A DNA stretch of 64,000 nucleotides, taken from NCBI GenBank assembly GCA_014904845.1, contig MU119442.1, forward strand, positions 1 through 64,000, given 5' to 3'. A program made the position numbers and the translations under genes. A model generated the notes under the pieces. That model searched no databases. It saw nothing but the letters and a program-made list of their open reading frames with translations, and was not told the DNA's origin. The DNA comes from Acephala macrosclerotiorum (taxonomy: Eukaryota > Ascomycota > Leotiomycetes > Helotiales > Mollisiaceae). The first letter of the stretch is position 1. The number at the start of each line of letters is the position of its first letter. This document shows, piece by piece, positions 8,496 to 19,995 of the stretch.

Positions 8496-11485
8496 CTACT
8501 TACACTGGTTGCTCTCATCCATTACTACCAGATCTTCCGTCGGCCTTATGTTCGTTGAAGTTAGACGAGCCTTTTTATCGCTAACAGGGTCGACATGCTT
8601 TCTTGTTACAGGACTAAGGTTAAGATAAAGAGGAAATATAATCATAGGGACTAATAGCCCGACCATTAAAAGCCATGCCCGTCGACATGTACTGCCATCA
8701 AGCAAGTTGCCAAGTACCGAAATGACAACAGCAGCGCTCGACGAAGCAGCTGCAATTAGGACTGAGGCTGGCTTGATTCGTGCACCGAGACCGCGGAGAC
8801 ATATTCCTATCGTGGTAGGGTAGATGGGAGACTAGGAGGGTCAGCGTCGCCTCTGCCATGGTGAGGTTATTGAGCATACGACAAAGAACAACACGAGCAT
8901 AGTGTCCACAACGACATCCTTCCGATCTGCTTGAGAGGCTGCAATGGCGGCGGCAACGCTGGCAAATTGAAAAAAGGCAAGAATATGCCTGGGTTTAAGA
9001 AATATCATCATAATCGAACCGATTAATCGGCCGGCTGTAAAACATGCTTGTGCTCCGGCTTTCGCGAGTGCGTCCATGCTATGATTGACATACAAGTTAG
9101 TCAATAGTACCATAGAACATCGAATAGAATAAAGGACATTGGGCGGGGTTGAAGTGTGAGCAGCTAGTGTGGCCTCAAAACGTTCCTTGCTTGGATTCTA
9201 CCTTTTGGGGAAGACCCAACTTGTACCAAGAGTGATACTTCAGCGACAAAATGGAAACTGCTCTAATCGTAACTTACTACGAGACTTCAATAATTGCTAT
9301 GGATGATTCGACTGGCTTATAGCAAAGCTGGGTAGCTATCCCAAAAGCTAGGGTTACATATGTGACGCTGAATTGTCTAATTCTCGGAGTATCGACAGCA
9401 CCCCAGCCCGAAGAATGACTCGCAAGGTCCTCGTCACTATGTCTACTTAGCAGTCTCGTAGGGAAAACTTCGGATGAGGGCGCATACGATGCATCAGGTA
9501 GAGGTAGGTAATACAAAACTAGCATGGAGGTGATACACAAAACGGCGAGACCAAGATATTCCCATTGGGCGATGACCAATGTGCTGGGATTGCCCAAGGA
9601 ACCGAAAATTGGCTCGCGGACGACGAACTGCGAGACGGTGCCACCAAGTCCACGAACGAAGTATGAAAAATTTAACCGCGCCTCGGGGAACTCTGGCCGT
9701 CCGCAGAGAGCCACAAAGGGGTTAATCCCCATCTCAAGTGTTGCGATTCCAGTGCCAACGATCAAGTTCGATATCATAAATGCGGGAAGCGATCCGAGAA
9801 CCGCCGAGGGCCAGAATATCAACACACCACAGGAATAGATGCAGAGCCCCGTGATTATCGTGGCCTTAAAACTGTACTTGTGTAGAACGATCCAACCAAA
9901 TGTCGCAGGCGCTACGAAGTAGCCACTATTACAAGTCAGTGGTCCAATAGCAATTTTTGGGTATGCGGAATCTCTAACCAGTAGTATAGAGCGTAAGTGA
10001 CACGCATTTCAAGTTGAGTCATCTTCGAAAGTACCTTAAATTTGCAAGTGAGGTCCCAGAGGTTTCCCTCGGCAAGCCCAATGATGAAGAATAGCGTGTT
10101 AATAATGATTAACGGACGGATGGACTGCTTGGTGCTCAAATCTACCATACTCTCCAAGCCTGGCGACCTGGCGAAGTCCGAAAAAACTGGAGACGGTATG
10201 GCGCCTAAGTTGATGTCGCTCTGGAGAGATTGTGGAAGACGTTCCCCTTGGGGCTCTGTGCCATTGTGGGCTTGGTGATTGTTTCGCCCATCGACAAGGG
10301 CGTCTTCTGGCCGTTCCGTCGTCGACCCACGTTCGAGTTGTTGCCTAGACGTGCTCAGAAACTTTTGACGGGAAGTCCAGATCCAGGTTCTAGGAGGAAG
10401 ATAGTTTGCCACCCAGGATACGACTGGTCTTAAAGTAGGGATGCATGCACACGTAATGCCAATGTTGACTTCAGCAATAGACCACATGAGCGATTGCGAA
10501 GCATACCCTAATAGGTTAGGGAATGGCCACAGTAAAAGGGAAGTGGAAACATTACAAAAGAAGTTTTGATCCTCCATATTATTGTCTGGGATATGGTTCA
10601 AGTTGCCCCAATGAAGCCCAATCTGCGAAGCTTGTTGCAAGTAGGCTATGCGGACGACATCGACCGCAGTGACAAATACTCCGGTAGCTGCAGAATATAT
10701 CAGAAGCCATCATCTCTTCTTGCCTGCATCAACCTACCAAAAACAAATACCAGTACAATCTTTTGCCTCCGAGGTATTCCAAGGCTGGTGAATATCGGCA
10801 GCGGTAAAAAGAGAATGGCAAGATCCGTAATTATGTTGACGGGAGCTGATGCCAGGGACAGGTTCAAGATGCTGATGCACCGAGCTCCACTAGGCTGGGG
10901 GTATTGGAATGCTGCATCGATCGGAAGACATTGGATGATATTCAGAATGGTCAACACGGATCCAGCAACGTTCACGACGACTAATATTGCTATTGTGGCC
11001 AGTTTGAAGAACCTTCCGGTAGCGCTCGTTAGCCTCAAGTAGAAGATCAGTATCGAGGTTTTGGTGGCCATCAGAGCCGGGTTCTGCAGTGAAGTGAGCT
11101 TGGAATGCAATGATCTCTGGAAGAGATACAACCGACATATAATACTGAAAACACGTATTGCAACCGATTGAGAGTCCCCCGCCAATCCAGACGGATATAT
11201 TGATCATGCTTCCCTAACCCATAATGAGTTCCGAGACACATCACAATGGACATAGCCAAGGCGATCAACTGAGAGGTGATTAGAAAGGCGCAGCGATAGG
11301 AGGGAATGGGAGGTAGCTACCCAGGCTACGACAATGAAGAGGTCATCGAGAGCTGCGCGCCGAAGGAGGGCAAGACGTGAAACGAGTCGAAGTAGGACGG
11401 CGAAGAACGAAAGAGCAACAACGGTGATGGCCACCGCAACGATGGTTCCGGAGCGGGAGCTCTCCCTGTCTACATCGCTCGACAT
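8496..11485 (-). CDS. Rhodopsin-like (PTH11-type) 7-TM domain fused to FucP-type MFS sugar transporter
   Basis: Eight exons join in frame to about 828 residues: 11485-11321, 11268-11137, 11083-10738, 10687-10556, 10507-9979, 9925-9278, 9078-8880, 8831-8496. Most introns are 48-53 nt with good donors and CTAAC/CTGAC-like branch sites; 9277-9079 (199 nt) is the least certain and might hide small exons. Residues about 1-300 carry the fungal rhodopsin-domain pattern (DDLFIVVAW, THYGLGKH, NPALMATKTSIL, SAPVNIITDLAIL, VDVVRIAYLQ, CACIPTLRP). From about residue 389 the sequence is an FucP/glucose-galactose MFS permease (RPLIIINTLFF, IFWPSAVLGSLPAF, GTGIATLE, NPFVALCG, SPIYPTTIG, LRGLG). The junction lies inside one uninterrupted exon, so the fusion is in the DNA. 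An adjacent-gene merger by lost stop is the alternative. No disabling change was found. Confidence 0.7.
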
Positions 11486-13132
11486 GATGTTATGATGAGA
11501 GCCAATGGTGTGAGGCCAGAGGAGATGTAGGGCTCTCCATCGATATTTCTACAATCCATAACTCCATCACTCATTTTGGTTCGAGATACTCAGATGGGAG
11601 AATCAACAGGTCAAAATTCTTTTGGCGCCGCTGACGCGGGATATTGTGCGTCTTCCCAAGCCGCATTGTGGGGATCAGTGCCGTGTATCTCTGTCGGGAG
11701 AGCGATTCGACAGGCTCGGGAAACCTCGTTTGCGGGGCATCAGCCGAGCCGGCCAGAACGCCAACTGAAGCCCACAGATGTGCTCGAAAAAGAGAATCTT
11801 CTCCCGAAATCGAAATGCTTGACGCCCATTTGTAATCTTAACTCTCGAGGGTCAAAGATTCACAGTCCAGTAGTCAGACCCACGGCCCGGCCGCGCCAGG
11901 ATGGGCCACACCCTTTCACATTCATCCCCTCTCCTTGATTTCTTTTCCTGAATTTCTTCAGCTTGCTGCTCGCAATTTCCACAGGGCGTTGAAGTCGTTG
12001 GTTCGGTTCCTGGGGAAGGACCCCGGACGGTGGTGCCATGGTCTCGGGACCAATCGGACCAGATCGTCCTGTCATGCAGGGCAGTAGTGACCCCGTTTCC
12101 CAGTGGTGAACGGGAATATCCCACTGCCACACAACACTTTTACGGTCGCACAACTGTAGTGCACTGGCGATAGCTAGTGAAACGAAAGGGCCATGCGAAG
12201 TCTTCAAGGGACCATGGGTCCCTAATACTACCTAATTACGAAATCTCAACTGATAATAATAATCTATTTAGGGATATCTGAGCGCGATGTCGATGACAGG
12301 CCATCAATCTCATTTTGAATAAGCAATTTTCAATCGAACCGACCCACGACGTTTACTTTTGAAAAAAGAGGCTGATCTCAGTGTCTATTTTTGAGCCTTC
12401 ACGCATCAACTTTCGAATGTGATGATGGGCCGGGAGTTCAGAGTCTGAGCGACATGAGGAAAGGTCGTATATTTCATCTCAAGTGTGACCACTTTCATCT
12501 AATTCAAATATCTACTTCGGGTTTTTTGGTTTTAAATGAGATCAGCCGCTAATCGAACTCGTTTGCTCCTTTTTTTTTTTTTTTTCTTTCAATCATTTTG
12601 TCTCTTCGCAATTATTTGGCCAGGTTTGGCTGGGGAAATTATTCTTGTAGTAGGCAACATGAACTTCATGGTTGCGCTGAGTTATTGTTGCAATACTCAC
12701 TTGAGCTCATACAGAGTCCAATTCCGATATTCATTTATTTGCCGGCCACAGCCTTTTTATGAGATGAGATCAATAGAACAATGTGTCTCTCAACCCACCG
12801 CGGCATTGCAGCAATCTCGGTCGACAGTCAAAATCTCGATACAGGACAGAGAATGAGCACCTAAGCTTTCTTTCCGCCTTCGACTAGAACTCAATACATT
12901 CCCCATCCAATTTCCGACCAGCTCGTTCTCTCGCATCTAATGCATCTTCCTGTTGATATCGAGTTGTTTGCTTTCGCGTCGGCACCCTCTCACATTCTCT
13001 TACATGCGGCACAAATTTACAGCTGGAAGTCTGAGCTTCGACGCAGGACCACGCCTGCTATTATAAATTGAACTCAACCATTACCTCAATATCTCGACCC
13101 CAGCCCATCGATTTCAGTCTAATCCACTTTAA
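11486..13132. other. Intergenic, no supported gene
   Basis: Upstream flank of the fusion gene. Overlapping frames at 11852-12207 (minus) and 11576-11938 (plus) look like chance frames: neither has a recognisable motif. A 19-nt T run lies near 12571. Nothing else noted. Confidence 0.35.
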
Positions 13133-13590
13133 CGAGCCTACAGACATAAGTCCGTGCTTTTAGGGTATTTTGCGCATAAAACATTCAACTAATGAACAAC
13201 CATTAATCTAATTAGGAGTAGACCACCCATGACACTCCATTAAGGCATGGACCTAATGCTCCTGCTTTAAAATTAAGTCATTTATCCATTGCTGTGGTAT
13301 GCGGTCCCATTTTTCCGTGAGCATAGCCTCCATCTCTGCCACGTAGTCGGCTGCTTCCGGCGGCGGTGAAGGGCCTGCTTGATCCTTCTCTAGCACTTTT
13401 CAATAGGGTTCATATCAGGACTCGTAGAAGGATGAGACATAAGGATAATGCCGTGCTTTGTGCGGTACTTGGCACAGTAGTTTCGAATTCTGGAGTTGAG
13501 GGAGGCATAGTGGGGTAATTTAGTGGATTTGCGGGTGCGACTCGCTAAAAAATACCCTGAAAACACGAACTTATGTCTGTAGGCTCGTAA
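13130..13590 (-). mobile_element. Internally deleted, mutated relative of the IS630/Tc1-type transposon
   Basis: The ends at 13133 and 13587 begin CGAGCCTACAGACATAAG and are inverted copies of each other, flanked by TAA on both sides. The interior (455 bp in total) keeps only the C-terminal part of a transposase on the minus strand: YRTKHGIILM and SPDMNPIEKC are readable around 13390-13475 and match the intact copy at 1252-2355. The N-terminal two-thirds are gone. Where the intact copy has Trp after EKC this one has TAG, and a second TGG-to-TAG occurs near the end (EH-W), with further frame damage. It is a non-autonomous, dead copy. Confidence 0.85.
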
Positions 13591-14496
13591 GGTAGTCCCG
13601 GTAGCTTTCTTCAGGTTTGAATTGCCGACACTTGTGCCAACATTTTGTGGCACACTTGTACGAACTACTCGCCACCAACGCCACTGATGAACATGCACCA
13701 CTGAAGGCCAGAGCGGAGTCTCCGGATTGTGGAGTATACTCGGCAACAGCCATTCAAGCATCTGCAATTATCTTCAATCATTATTCTGTAAATCTTGATG
13801 ACGCTCACCATCCATGATACGGTCCAGTTTCCAAGGAAGACCTCAGCTGCGAAAACACTTCCTAATGAAAAACCTCCTCGATATCAGCAACCTGCAGGAA
13901 CGACACATTTGTCACATGCGAACAGGCAGCTTTTGTCGCTGTCATAGCTGGTCTTCAAAACCGTCCAAAGCGGAAGTTCCTCCGTCCCATTTCCAAAAGC
14001 TGTGGATCGACGTCAGCTCAACTTGGCTTCGTCTTCAAATGCAATCTTTCTCATTCATTATTTCAAGTAGACTTATTTTTAAGCTTCTCCTCATCTATAC
14101 AGGTAGCTTGCTTTAAATAAGAGCGTACATGTCGATCACCCCGCCAAATACCCTGATGTTAGCTAGTGGCTAAAAGGGGGGGTCGGCATTGCCGCCTTTG
14201 AATACGCAATGCTCATCTCCCGAGATTGACGGCGTTAATTTCTCGGCCAACCTTCAGCCGCATTTTTGAAGAGTTTGAATGTTTGAGGATATCTCGCCGT
14301 GAGAGTGGAGATCTCTCGGATGGTTGTTTTTGAGAGGATCGGACGTGTATAGGATCATATGAGGGGAAATATGGAGACAGAAGGGGGCATCTTCCGTTGT
14401 GGGTACGTGGGGGTGGATATATGTCCTCCGTATTCCCCAGTCCTCCCAATCCTTCTTTTTCTTTTCTATCCCATTCTTCCACTCACATTTTTCATC
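13591..14496. other. Intergenic, no gene recognised
   Basis: Only short frames without motifs. The last 100 nt before 14497 are pyrimidine-rich, as fungal promoters and leaders often are, and presumably belonged to the peroxidase gene. Confidence 0.3.
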
Positions 14497-15864
14497 ATGA
14501 AGTCCACAATATTCATAGCAGTAGCTGCCCTTTCCACTTCGGCCTCCGCATTCCCAACCATCGCTCTCGAAGCAGCACAAATCGCAGCCCGAGATGCAGA
14601 AGTCTCACAAGCTGCAAAGGCGGCTCATGAGAAGAGACTCAACGGGATTCTGCCAGGCTTCAACGCCGCAGAGCAACTCATTGACATTTCAGGAGCACAC
14701 GCTTTCGTGCCTCCTGATTTCTCTGCTGGAGATTTGCGAGGTCCTTGCCCGGGTCTGAACGCACTTGCAAACCACGACTATCTCCCCCATAATGGATTCG
14801 CAACCATCGACCAATTCGTTTCTGCCACAAACGAGGTCTTCGGAATGGTATGTGTCCCCACTTCTTTTCGAGAACCCAAGTACTAACAACAACCAGTCCC
14901 TCGACCTTGGCCTCTTCCTCTCGGTCTACGGCACTGTCATGGACGGCAATCCTCTATTCATCTCACCAGGTTGGTCAATTGGCGGGCCCCCAAAGAACGC
15001 CAACGAACAAAACCTTCTCGGGAACCTGTTAGGCCTGCTCGGCACACCAGACGGGATCTCCGGCTCCCACAACAAATATGAAACCGACACCTCCCCAACA
15101 AGAGGTGACCTCTACCAATACGGCAACGGCTATGCTCTCCAACTTTCCCAATTCCAAACCCTCTTCGACCTCCAGCCCGATCCAGCAACCGCGAATTACA
15201 ACATGGAGGTTCTTGCTAAGGAACGAAAGATAACGTTTGAGAGAAGCATTGCTGAGAATCCCCATTTCTAGTACGGACCATTCACTGGTATGGCGGTATC
15301 CCAAGCAGCACACACATTCATCTATCGTTTTATGTCGAACAAATCGGCCGAGAACCCAGAAGGAGTGCTAAACCAAGATGTCTTGAAGTCATTCTTCGCT
15401 ATCACCGGCGAAAGCGGGAATTTCACCTATAATCCTGGACAGGAACGCATTCCTGAGAATTGGTAAGATCTTACAAGCGCGCTATCGGAGACGAATACTC
15501 GATTCTCTTCCTTGAAACTGATACGCTATATTTCGCATCTCAATACCCCAATGTGCTTACCATTGGCGGTAATACCGGGACCGTGAATACTTTCACACCT
15601 CTCAATTTCGAAGATTTGACCGGTGGTGTGTTCAACGCCACCACACTTCTCGAAGGAAACAACCTCGCTTGCTTCGTATATCAAGCAGCAAGCTTGGGAG
15701 CGCCGGACGTGTTGAAGAGCTTGTATGCTGATATTACGAAACCGTTAGCTATGTTGAATAATGCGACGAATAATGCGTTGGCGGGGCTTAACTGCCCTCA
15801 GTTGGCGACGATTGATGCGAATCAATTTGGGAAGTATCCTGGGTATGCTACCCAGCTGTGGTGA
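14497..15864 (+). pseudogene. Heme-thiolate peroxidase (chloroperoxidase/UPO family), disrupted
   Basis: A secreted heme-thiolate peroxidase by homology. It has a signal peptide (about residues 1-18, ending SASAFP) and the axial-cysteine motif GPCPGLNALANHDYLPHNG. Exon 1 is 14497-14847; the intron 14848-14896 has GTATGT and a CTAAC branch site. Downstream come YGTVMDG, GSHNKYE and SPTRGDLYQYG. The family's acid-base motif is normally EGD; here it reads ETD. Two lesions break the frame. TAG at 15269-15271 follows NPHF, where relatives have Tyr (NPHFYYGPF). An 8-nt insertion at about 15465-15472 makes a 12-bp palindrome (GTAAGATCTTAC, 15463-15474) and shifts the frame between ENW and YKRAIGDEY. 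The rest reads on to TGA at 15862. The otherwise conserved sequence suggests recent inactivation. Confidence 0.85.
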
Positions 15865-16430
15865 AGGAGGTGCTGAGTATTTTTGTCGATGTATGTATGA
15901 TAGAGGGATGAATGTATAAAGTCATGATTCCATGAAATTTGTTGGTGTTGCGAGAACGAGGCTGAAGATTGGATTCTAGAAAGGAGATGAAATGAGGCGA
16001 AAGAAAACCAGAGGTGCCGAATTAGAGACAAGTGCCTCAAAATTCAATTTCATTCTTTCAATGGGCTGGCCTGCTTGCTTTCACTCCGAAAGAAGTTGGA
16101 AGTGTCTTTTGGTTCTCGGAGCTTCTTTACCCCACCAAAAATACCTCTCCTAAGGCAAACCATACACACTAGTTGTGCAACACCCCAAAAACTTGAAAAT
16201 CACAACTTTTGTGAGCATGGTTTGCCTTACCAACCATGTAGATGCATCAGAGCTTGATTCGCTAGTACGGCGAAAGGCTTGCATGCAGATTGCAACCTGC
16301 CAACTTCTCATCCTCCAGCTCTTGATTATCTTCTCAATCATTCTAAATAGTGCCGTGCTTGATCGTCCTTCCAACATTCTTGATATTCCAGTGTTTCATA
16401 AGCTAGCTAGAGTTACAAGGTAGAGAACAT
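15865..16430. other. Intergenic, no gene recognised
   Basis: 3' flank of the peroxidase relic and presumed promoter of the caspase-like gene. Positions 16144-16168 and 16214-16238 contain aggcaaaccata and ggtttgccttacc, an imperfect inverted repeat. No supported coding frame. Confidence 0.3.
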
Positions 16431-19038
16431 ATGTCGACAGTACAATTATCAGACGAGATCAAGGCCGGCGAGGCTGCGGTGCACGAGGCTGGAGCGGATG
16501 AGGCTGGAACGCACCAGTTGGAGCAGGAACAAACTATCGTAGACGATGAAGACGAGGTAATTGGGTTTGGTCACTTGCTTTCGAATACATTTGGACAATT
16601 GACACTAACCTTGTTTGTTGAGCAGCTGAGCGAGACTGAGCTTACACATGCGAGGTCCAAGGCAAGCGTAAAATGCCTTGCCAAAACGCGATATTCCTCG
16701 AAGCCTCCCCAGCGCATGCCAAGCGATAGTTGGGGTGTATTACCACCAAAGTTCTTGCACGACTTGCAGCAGACTGCAGATGGCGTATTTCCGACCTCTT
16801 CGGCGAAATATAAGCAAGTGTCCGTCTTGCTGCTTGCTTGGAAGGATATACCGAGGGCTGAAGAGGATCTTCAACACGCAGAAACTCTCAAAGCCGTCTT
16901 TGAAGATAATTTTCGATTCCACACGAGGGTTCCATGTCTAAGCTTGATGCCAAGTTGGAAGAGGTAGAGCCGCAGCACCAACGTAAAGGAGGCCTGTTGA
17001 TTATCTACTATCTTGGCCGTGAGTTCTCAGTGGGAAGACCCGGCTGCTGAAGAGGACGAAGAAAGAAAAGGATGAGACTGATACTAAAAAGCCGCTGGGA
17101 ACTGATTCTGATGTCCCGCGGCTTGATGTTTCCGTCTTGCAAGCAAAACTCGAGCGCTTGCCATGCGATGTTTGGTTTATTCTCGGCACTTCCTACAACC
17201 TCTCTCCAACTTCCTTGGATGGAAGGGAAACTTCTGGGACACCGCTTGACGACCCAAAAGCTGTTGATGGACCGGACCTCGTACTTCATTCCATTCCAAC
17301 GGTAAACAGAAACCGATTCGAGATTCTGGTTATGGGCGCCGATCCTTGGGCAGACGCGATACCCTTCTCTGCTGCCTTGGCTCGAACAATGTTAGAGCTT
17401 TTGAATAAGTCGGGCACTTTTACAATTGCGCAACTTTATTCGCGCCTTCTGTATCGTGCATCCGTCCATTTCTCGGATTTCGCGCCCCCTGAAATTCCGA
17501 CGTACATCAACTATGATTCTCAATCGGAGAGTATTCAGCTAACTCCACTGGAAAGCCTGCCTCACCCATCTCCACGAAAGTTGCGGAAAGTGGTCATCAG
17601 CATCTGGGTTGCTCATTCCCTACAAGAAAAGGACATAAATGACTGGCAATCATGGATCTGCGATCATCCTCCCTCTAATATCAAAAGGTGGAGGTCCTCC
17701 CTTATGTGAATGCTTCTCACAATGGAGAATCAAACAGTTTCTCACTTCAGATCTGGCTTCAAAATTCTTTGATTCCCGAATCTGAGTCCTGGCTCCGCTG
17801 GATGGAACATCTCCCTGCGAGCCTGCGCGATATCACTGTTGAGATCGAACCTTCAGAGATCTCTGATACTGCTGACCTTGTCTCAACATATGTGGCCCAG
17901 CTAAATCTTGATAGTGGGATGAGGGATGCATTGCAGAAGGTCTTTTACTCCAAAGTGACGGTTCTCCCTATCATGTGGGGCATCCCAAACGCAAACCGAT
18001 TCACCACTGCCAGAGGCTTCGATCACAAACACGGCAAGAAGCTTCGTGCCGAGGCGTTGTCAGAACATGCAGATATCAAAGAAGAGCTTTCGGGAATTGG
18101 CAAGGTGTTCCGAGACGATTTCAATTTCCACGTCGAGGATATCTTCGAGATTCAAGACATTGATGATGATGGAAAAACTCAGCCAAACAGCCAATGGCTC
18201 CTCCGCGGAAGAATTCGAGAGCTGGTGAATGGGCACGATAACCCGCATTCGCTTCTTATCGTAATATATGGAGGCCACGGTGTAGATACTGCAGCTCCTG
18301 ACACTCCCTTTTTTGGTACTTCCGAGGAGCACAACAGCGTGTGGGCATCGTAAGTTCCAAATTTCCATCAACGGTTCCCAGCTAATGAATTACAGGAACG
18401 ACAGTCTGGATTGTGCTACAGTGAATTGGACGAAGGTGCAAAGCATGATTGTGGATGCAGATTGCGACTCTCTCATGATCTTAGATTGCTGCCATGCAGC
18501 AACAGCTGCGCGTGGACGACAGAAAAGCACCAACGAGATCCTGGCTGCCGCAGTGAAAGATGCTCCCAGCTGGTTTGGCTTGCGCGCGTATTCCAAATTG
18601 CTGAAGAAAAAGTTGCAGATTATGCAGAGAAGAGGGCCCTTTACCGTTCTCCAATTGCACGAAGAGATGGAAAAGCATGCTGCAACCCTCTCTTGGGAGG
18701 ACCCAGAGGCGCTACTAGCTACACCAGCTCATGGCTATGCAGGAAGCTCTAGCCACAGGACTATCAGGCTTGATGCTCTTGCTCGTGTCCACGGGATCGG
18801 CAACATCAGGCCTTCGAATCCTCTGTTGAATGGCAAGACTCCTCGCATATTCATGGAGCTTGAGCTTGATTCGAAGGAGAAGTTTGACGCTGGATCATGG
18901 CAGAGATGGTTCAGGCAACAGCACCTACCTCCAATTATACAGGGGTATAGGTTTTATACAGAAGAGGGACTGCACATCAAAACAATCACTGAGAATGCAG
19001 CTCGGGCACGATGGTTAGAAGAAGATTCCGCAGAGTAA
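16431..19038 (+). pseudogene. Protein with two tandem caspase-like (peptidase C14) domains, frameshifted
   Basis: The second domain is a recognisable fungal caspase-type fold: LLIVIYGGHG carries the catalytic His (codon 18276-18278) and LMILDCCHA the catalytic Cys (about 18487-18492). A clean intron (18350-18395, GTAAGT..CTAATG..CAG) lies between them, and the frame is then open to 19038. A first, diverged domain precedes it: VSVLLLAWKDI (about 16827), LLIIYYLGRE (about 16994-17023) where YYxGHG is expected, and DVWFILGTSYN (about 17167-17200) where LLDCC is expected, so His and Cys are both lost. A 69-nt intron with CTAAC (16557-16625) lies near the start. Frame changes occur near 16935, about 17025-17070, and 17690. 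Either it is a decaying gene or the assembly has small indels at A/G-rich runs. It resembles no fixed metacaspase. Confidence 0.7.
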
Positions 19039-19321
19039 TAGTATATGAATCCGAAGGAAATACGCAATTTGGCAAAGTTGAAGCAGAGATTTGGACTTTC
19101 TTCTTCTTAGTCTTCATTTCTATATAAATATTATAAGCTGTTAGATATCGATCCTTCAACTCAGGATCGGCAATGTCAGCGTGATAAAAAATAATGCAAA
19201 TAATGCATTATAATCTGCATTTTTGTATTATAATTAGTAGAATTTTCTTGTGATTACATTGTGATTAAAAGGGGATAATGTAATGTAATCATTTAACACA
19301 CTGGTCGGCATTAAGCTAACA
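19039..19321. other. Intergenic 3' flank
   Basis: AT-rich with several imperfect inverted repeats around ATTATAAT/AATGCA (19185-19240). No gene. Confidence 0.3.
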
Positions 19322-19995
19322 CAGCAAACTCCGCCACATCCCCCCCTCTGACAAAGGATTCCGCTCTCCGCGGGTTCCAACAAAACATTCAAATTAATCC
19401 AAAAGAAAGGAAATTGACAAAATCCAACGAATCCCGCGGTCGCACTTCTCTAATTCAGCGGTGGCGCTTTCTGCCGCTCCCCGCGATATACAATGAAAAC
19501 CTCAAAACAAATCCAGAATATAGGACAGTCAGCAAATCCAATAAACCCCAGCCCCTTCACCCCTCCAGCAAGCGCTCCCGCTCCCTCGTACCGCCGCCCA
19601 CGATGTGCAACAGAACTTCAAACTCAATATAGAGATAGATATCAAGGAGACTTAACCATTTCCGCCTCCGCTCCACCAGCAGACGATCCCGCCCACTGCC
19701 GCTCCCCGCGATGTGCAACAAAATATCAAAAGTCGATACGGAGCATAGGACATTAAGAGAATGTAACAACGTCCGCCGTTTCCACCCCTCTAGCAGATGG
19801 TCCCGCTCCCTGCCGCCTCAATGATATGCAACAGAATCCTCAAAGTCAATCCAGAATAAGAGCATTCAGAAAATCCAACAAACCCCGCCGTCTCCACCCC
19901 TCCAGCAGACGGTCCCGGTCCCGCCTGCCGCTTCGCGAAGTGCAACAAAACAGTCAAAGTTAATGCGGAATATGGGACATTGAAGAATCAAAGAC
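19322..19995. repeat. Minisatellite of about six 100-118-bp units
   Basis: Each unit has the order CCaCcCCTc-tagcagacggtcCCGctcc, then CCGC-t-CGcgatgtGCAACa, then aaatcCAAAgtcaATccaGAataggacattcag. Six copies can be followed from about 19322, 19424, 19538, 19651, 19762 and 19875 to 19995, with considerable divergence. No coding function is apparent; short open frames in it arise from the repeat. Confidence 0.75.

Noticed and set aside
10508..10555. Treating the 48-nt stretch as coding because the frame stays open
   Set aside because: It has GTAATG, CCCTAAC and TTAG, and removing it restores FFWYASQSLMW, the expected family text; it is an in-frame intron.
8496..11485. Initial reading as a transporter pseudogene with many stops
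   Set aside because: Each apparent stop falls inside a GT-AG intron of 48-53 nt (one of 199 nt), and all exon phases agree, so the gene is probably intact.
11852..12207. Two overlapping minus-strand frames (92 and 115 codons), one with a hydrophobic N-terminus
   Set aside because: Both frames look equally protein-like, neither has a motif, and a plus-strand frame covers the same bases; most likely chance openness in GC-rich DNA.
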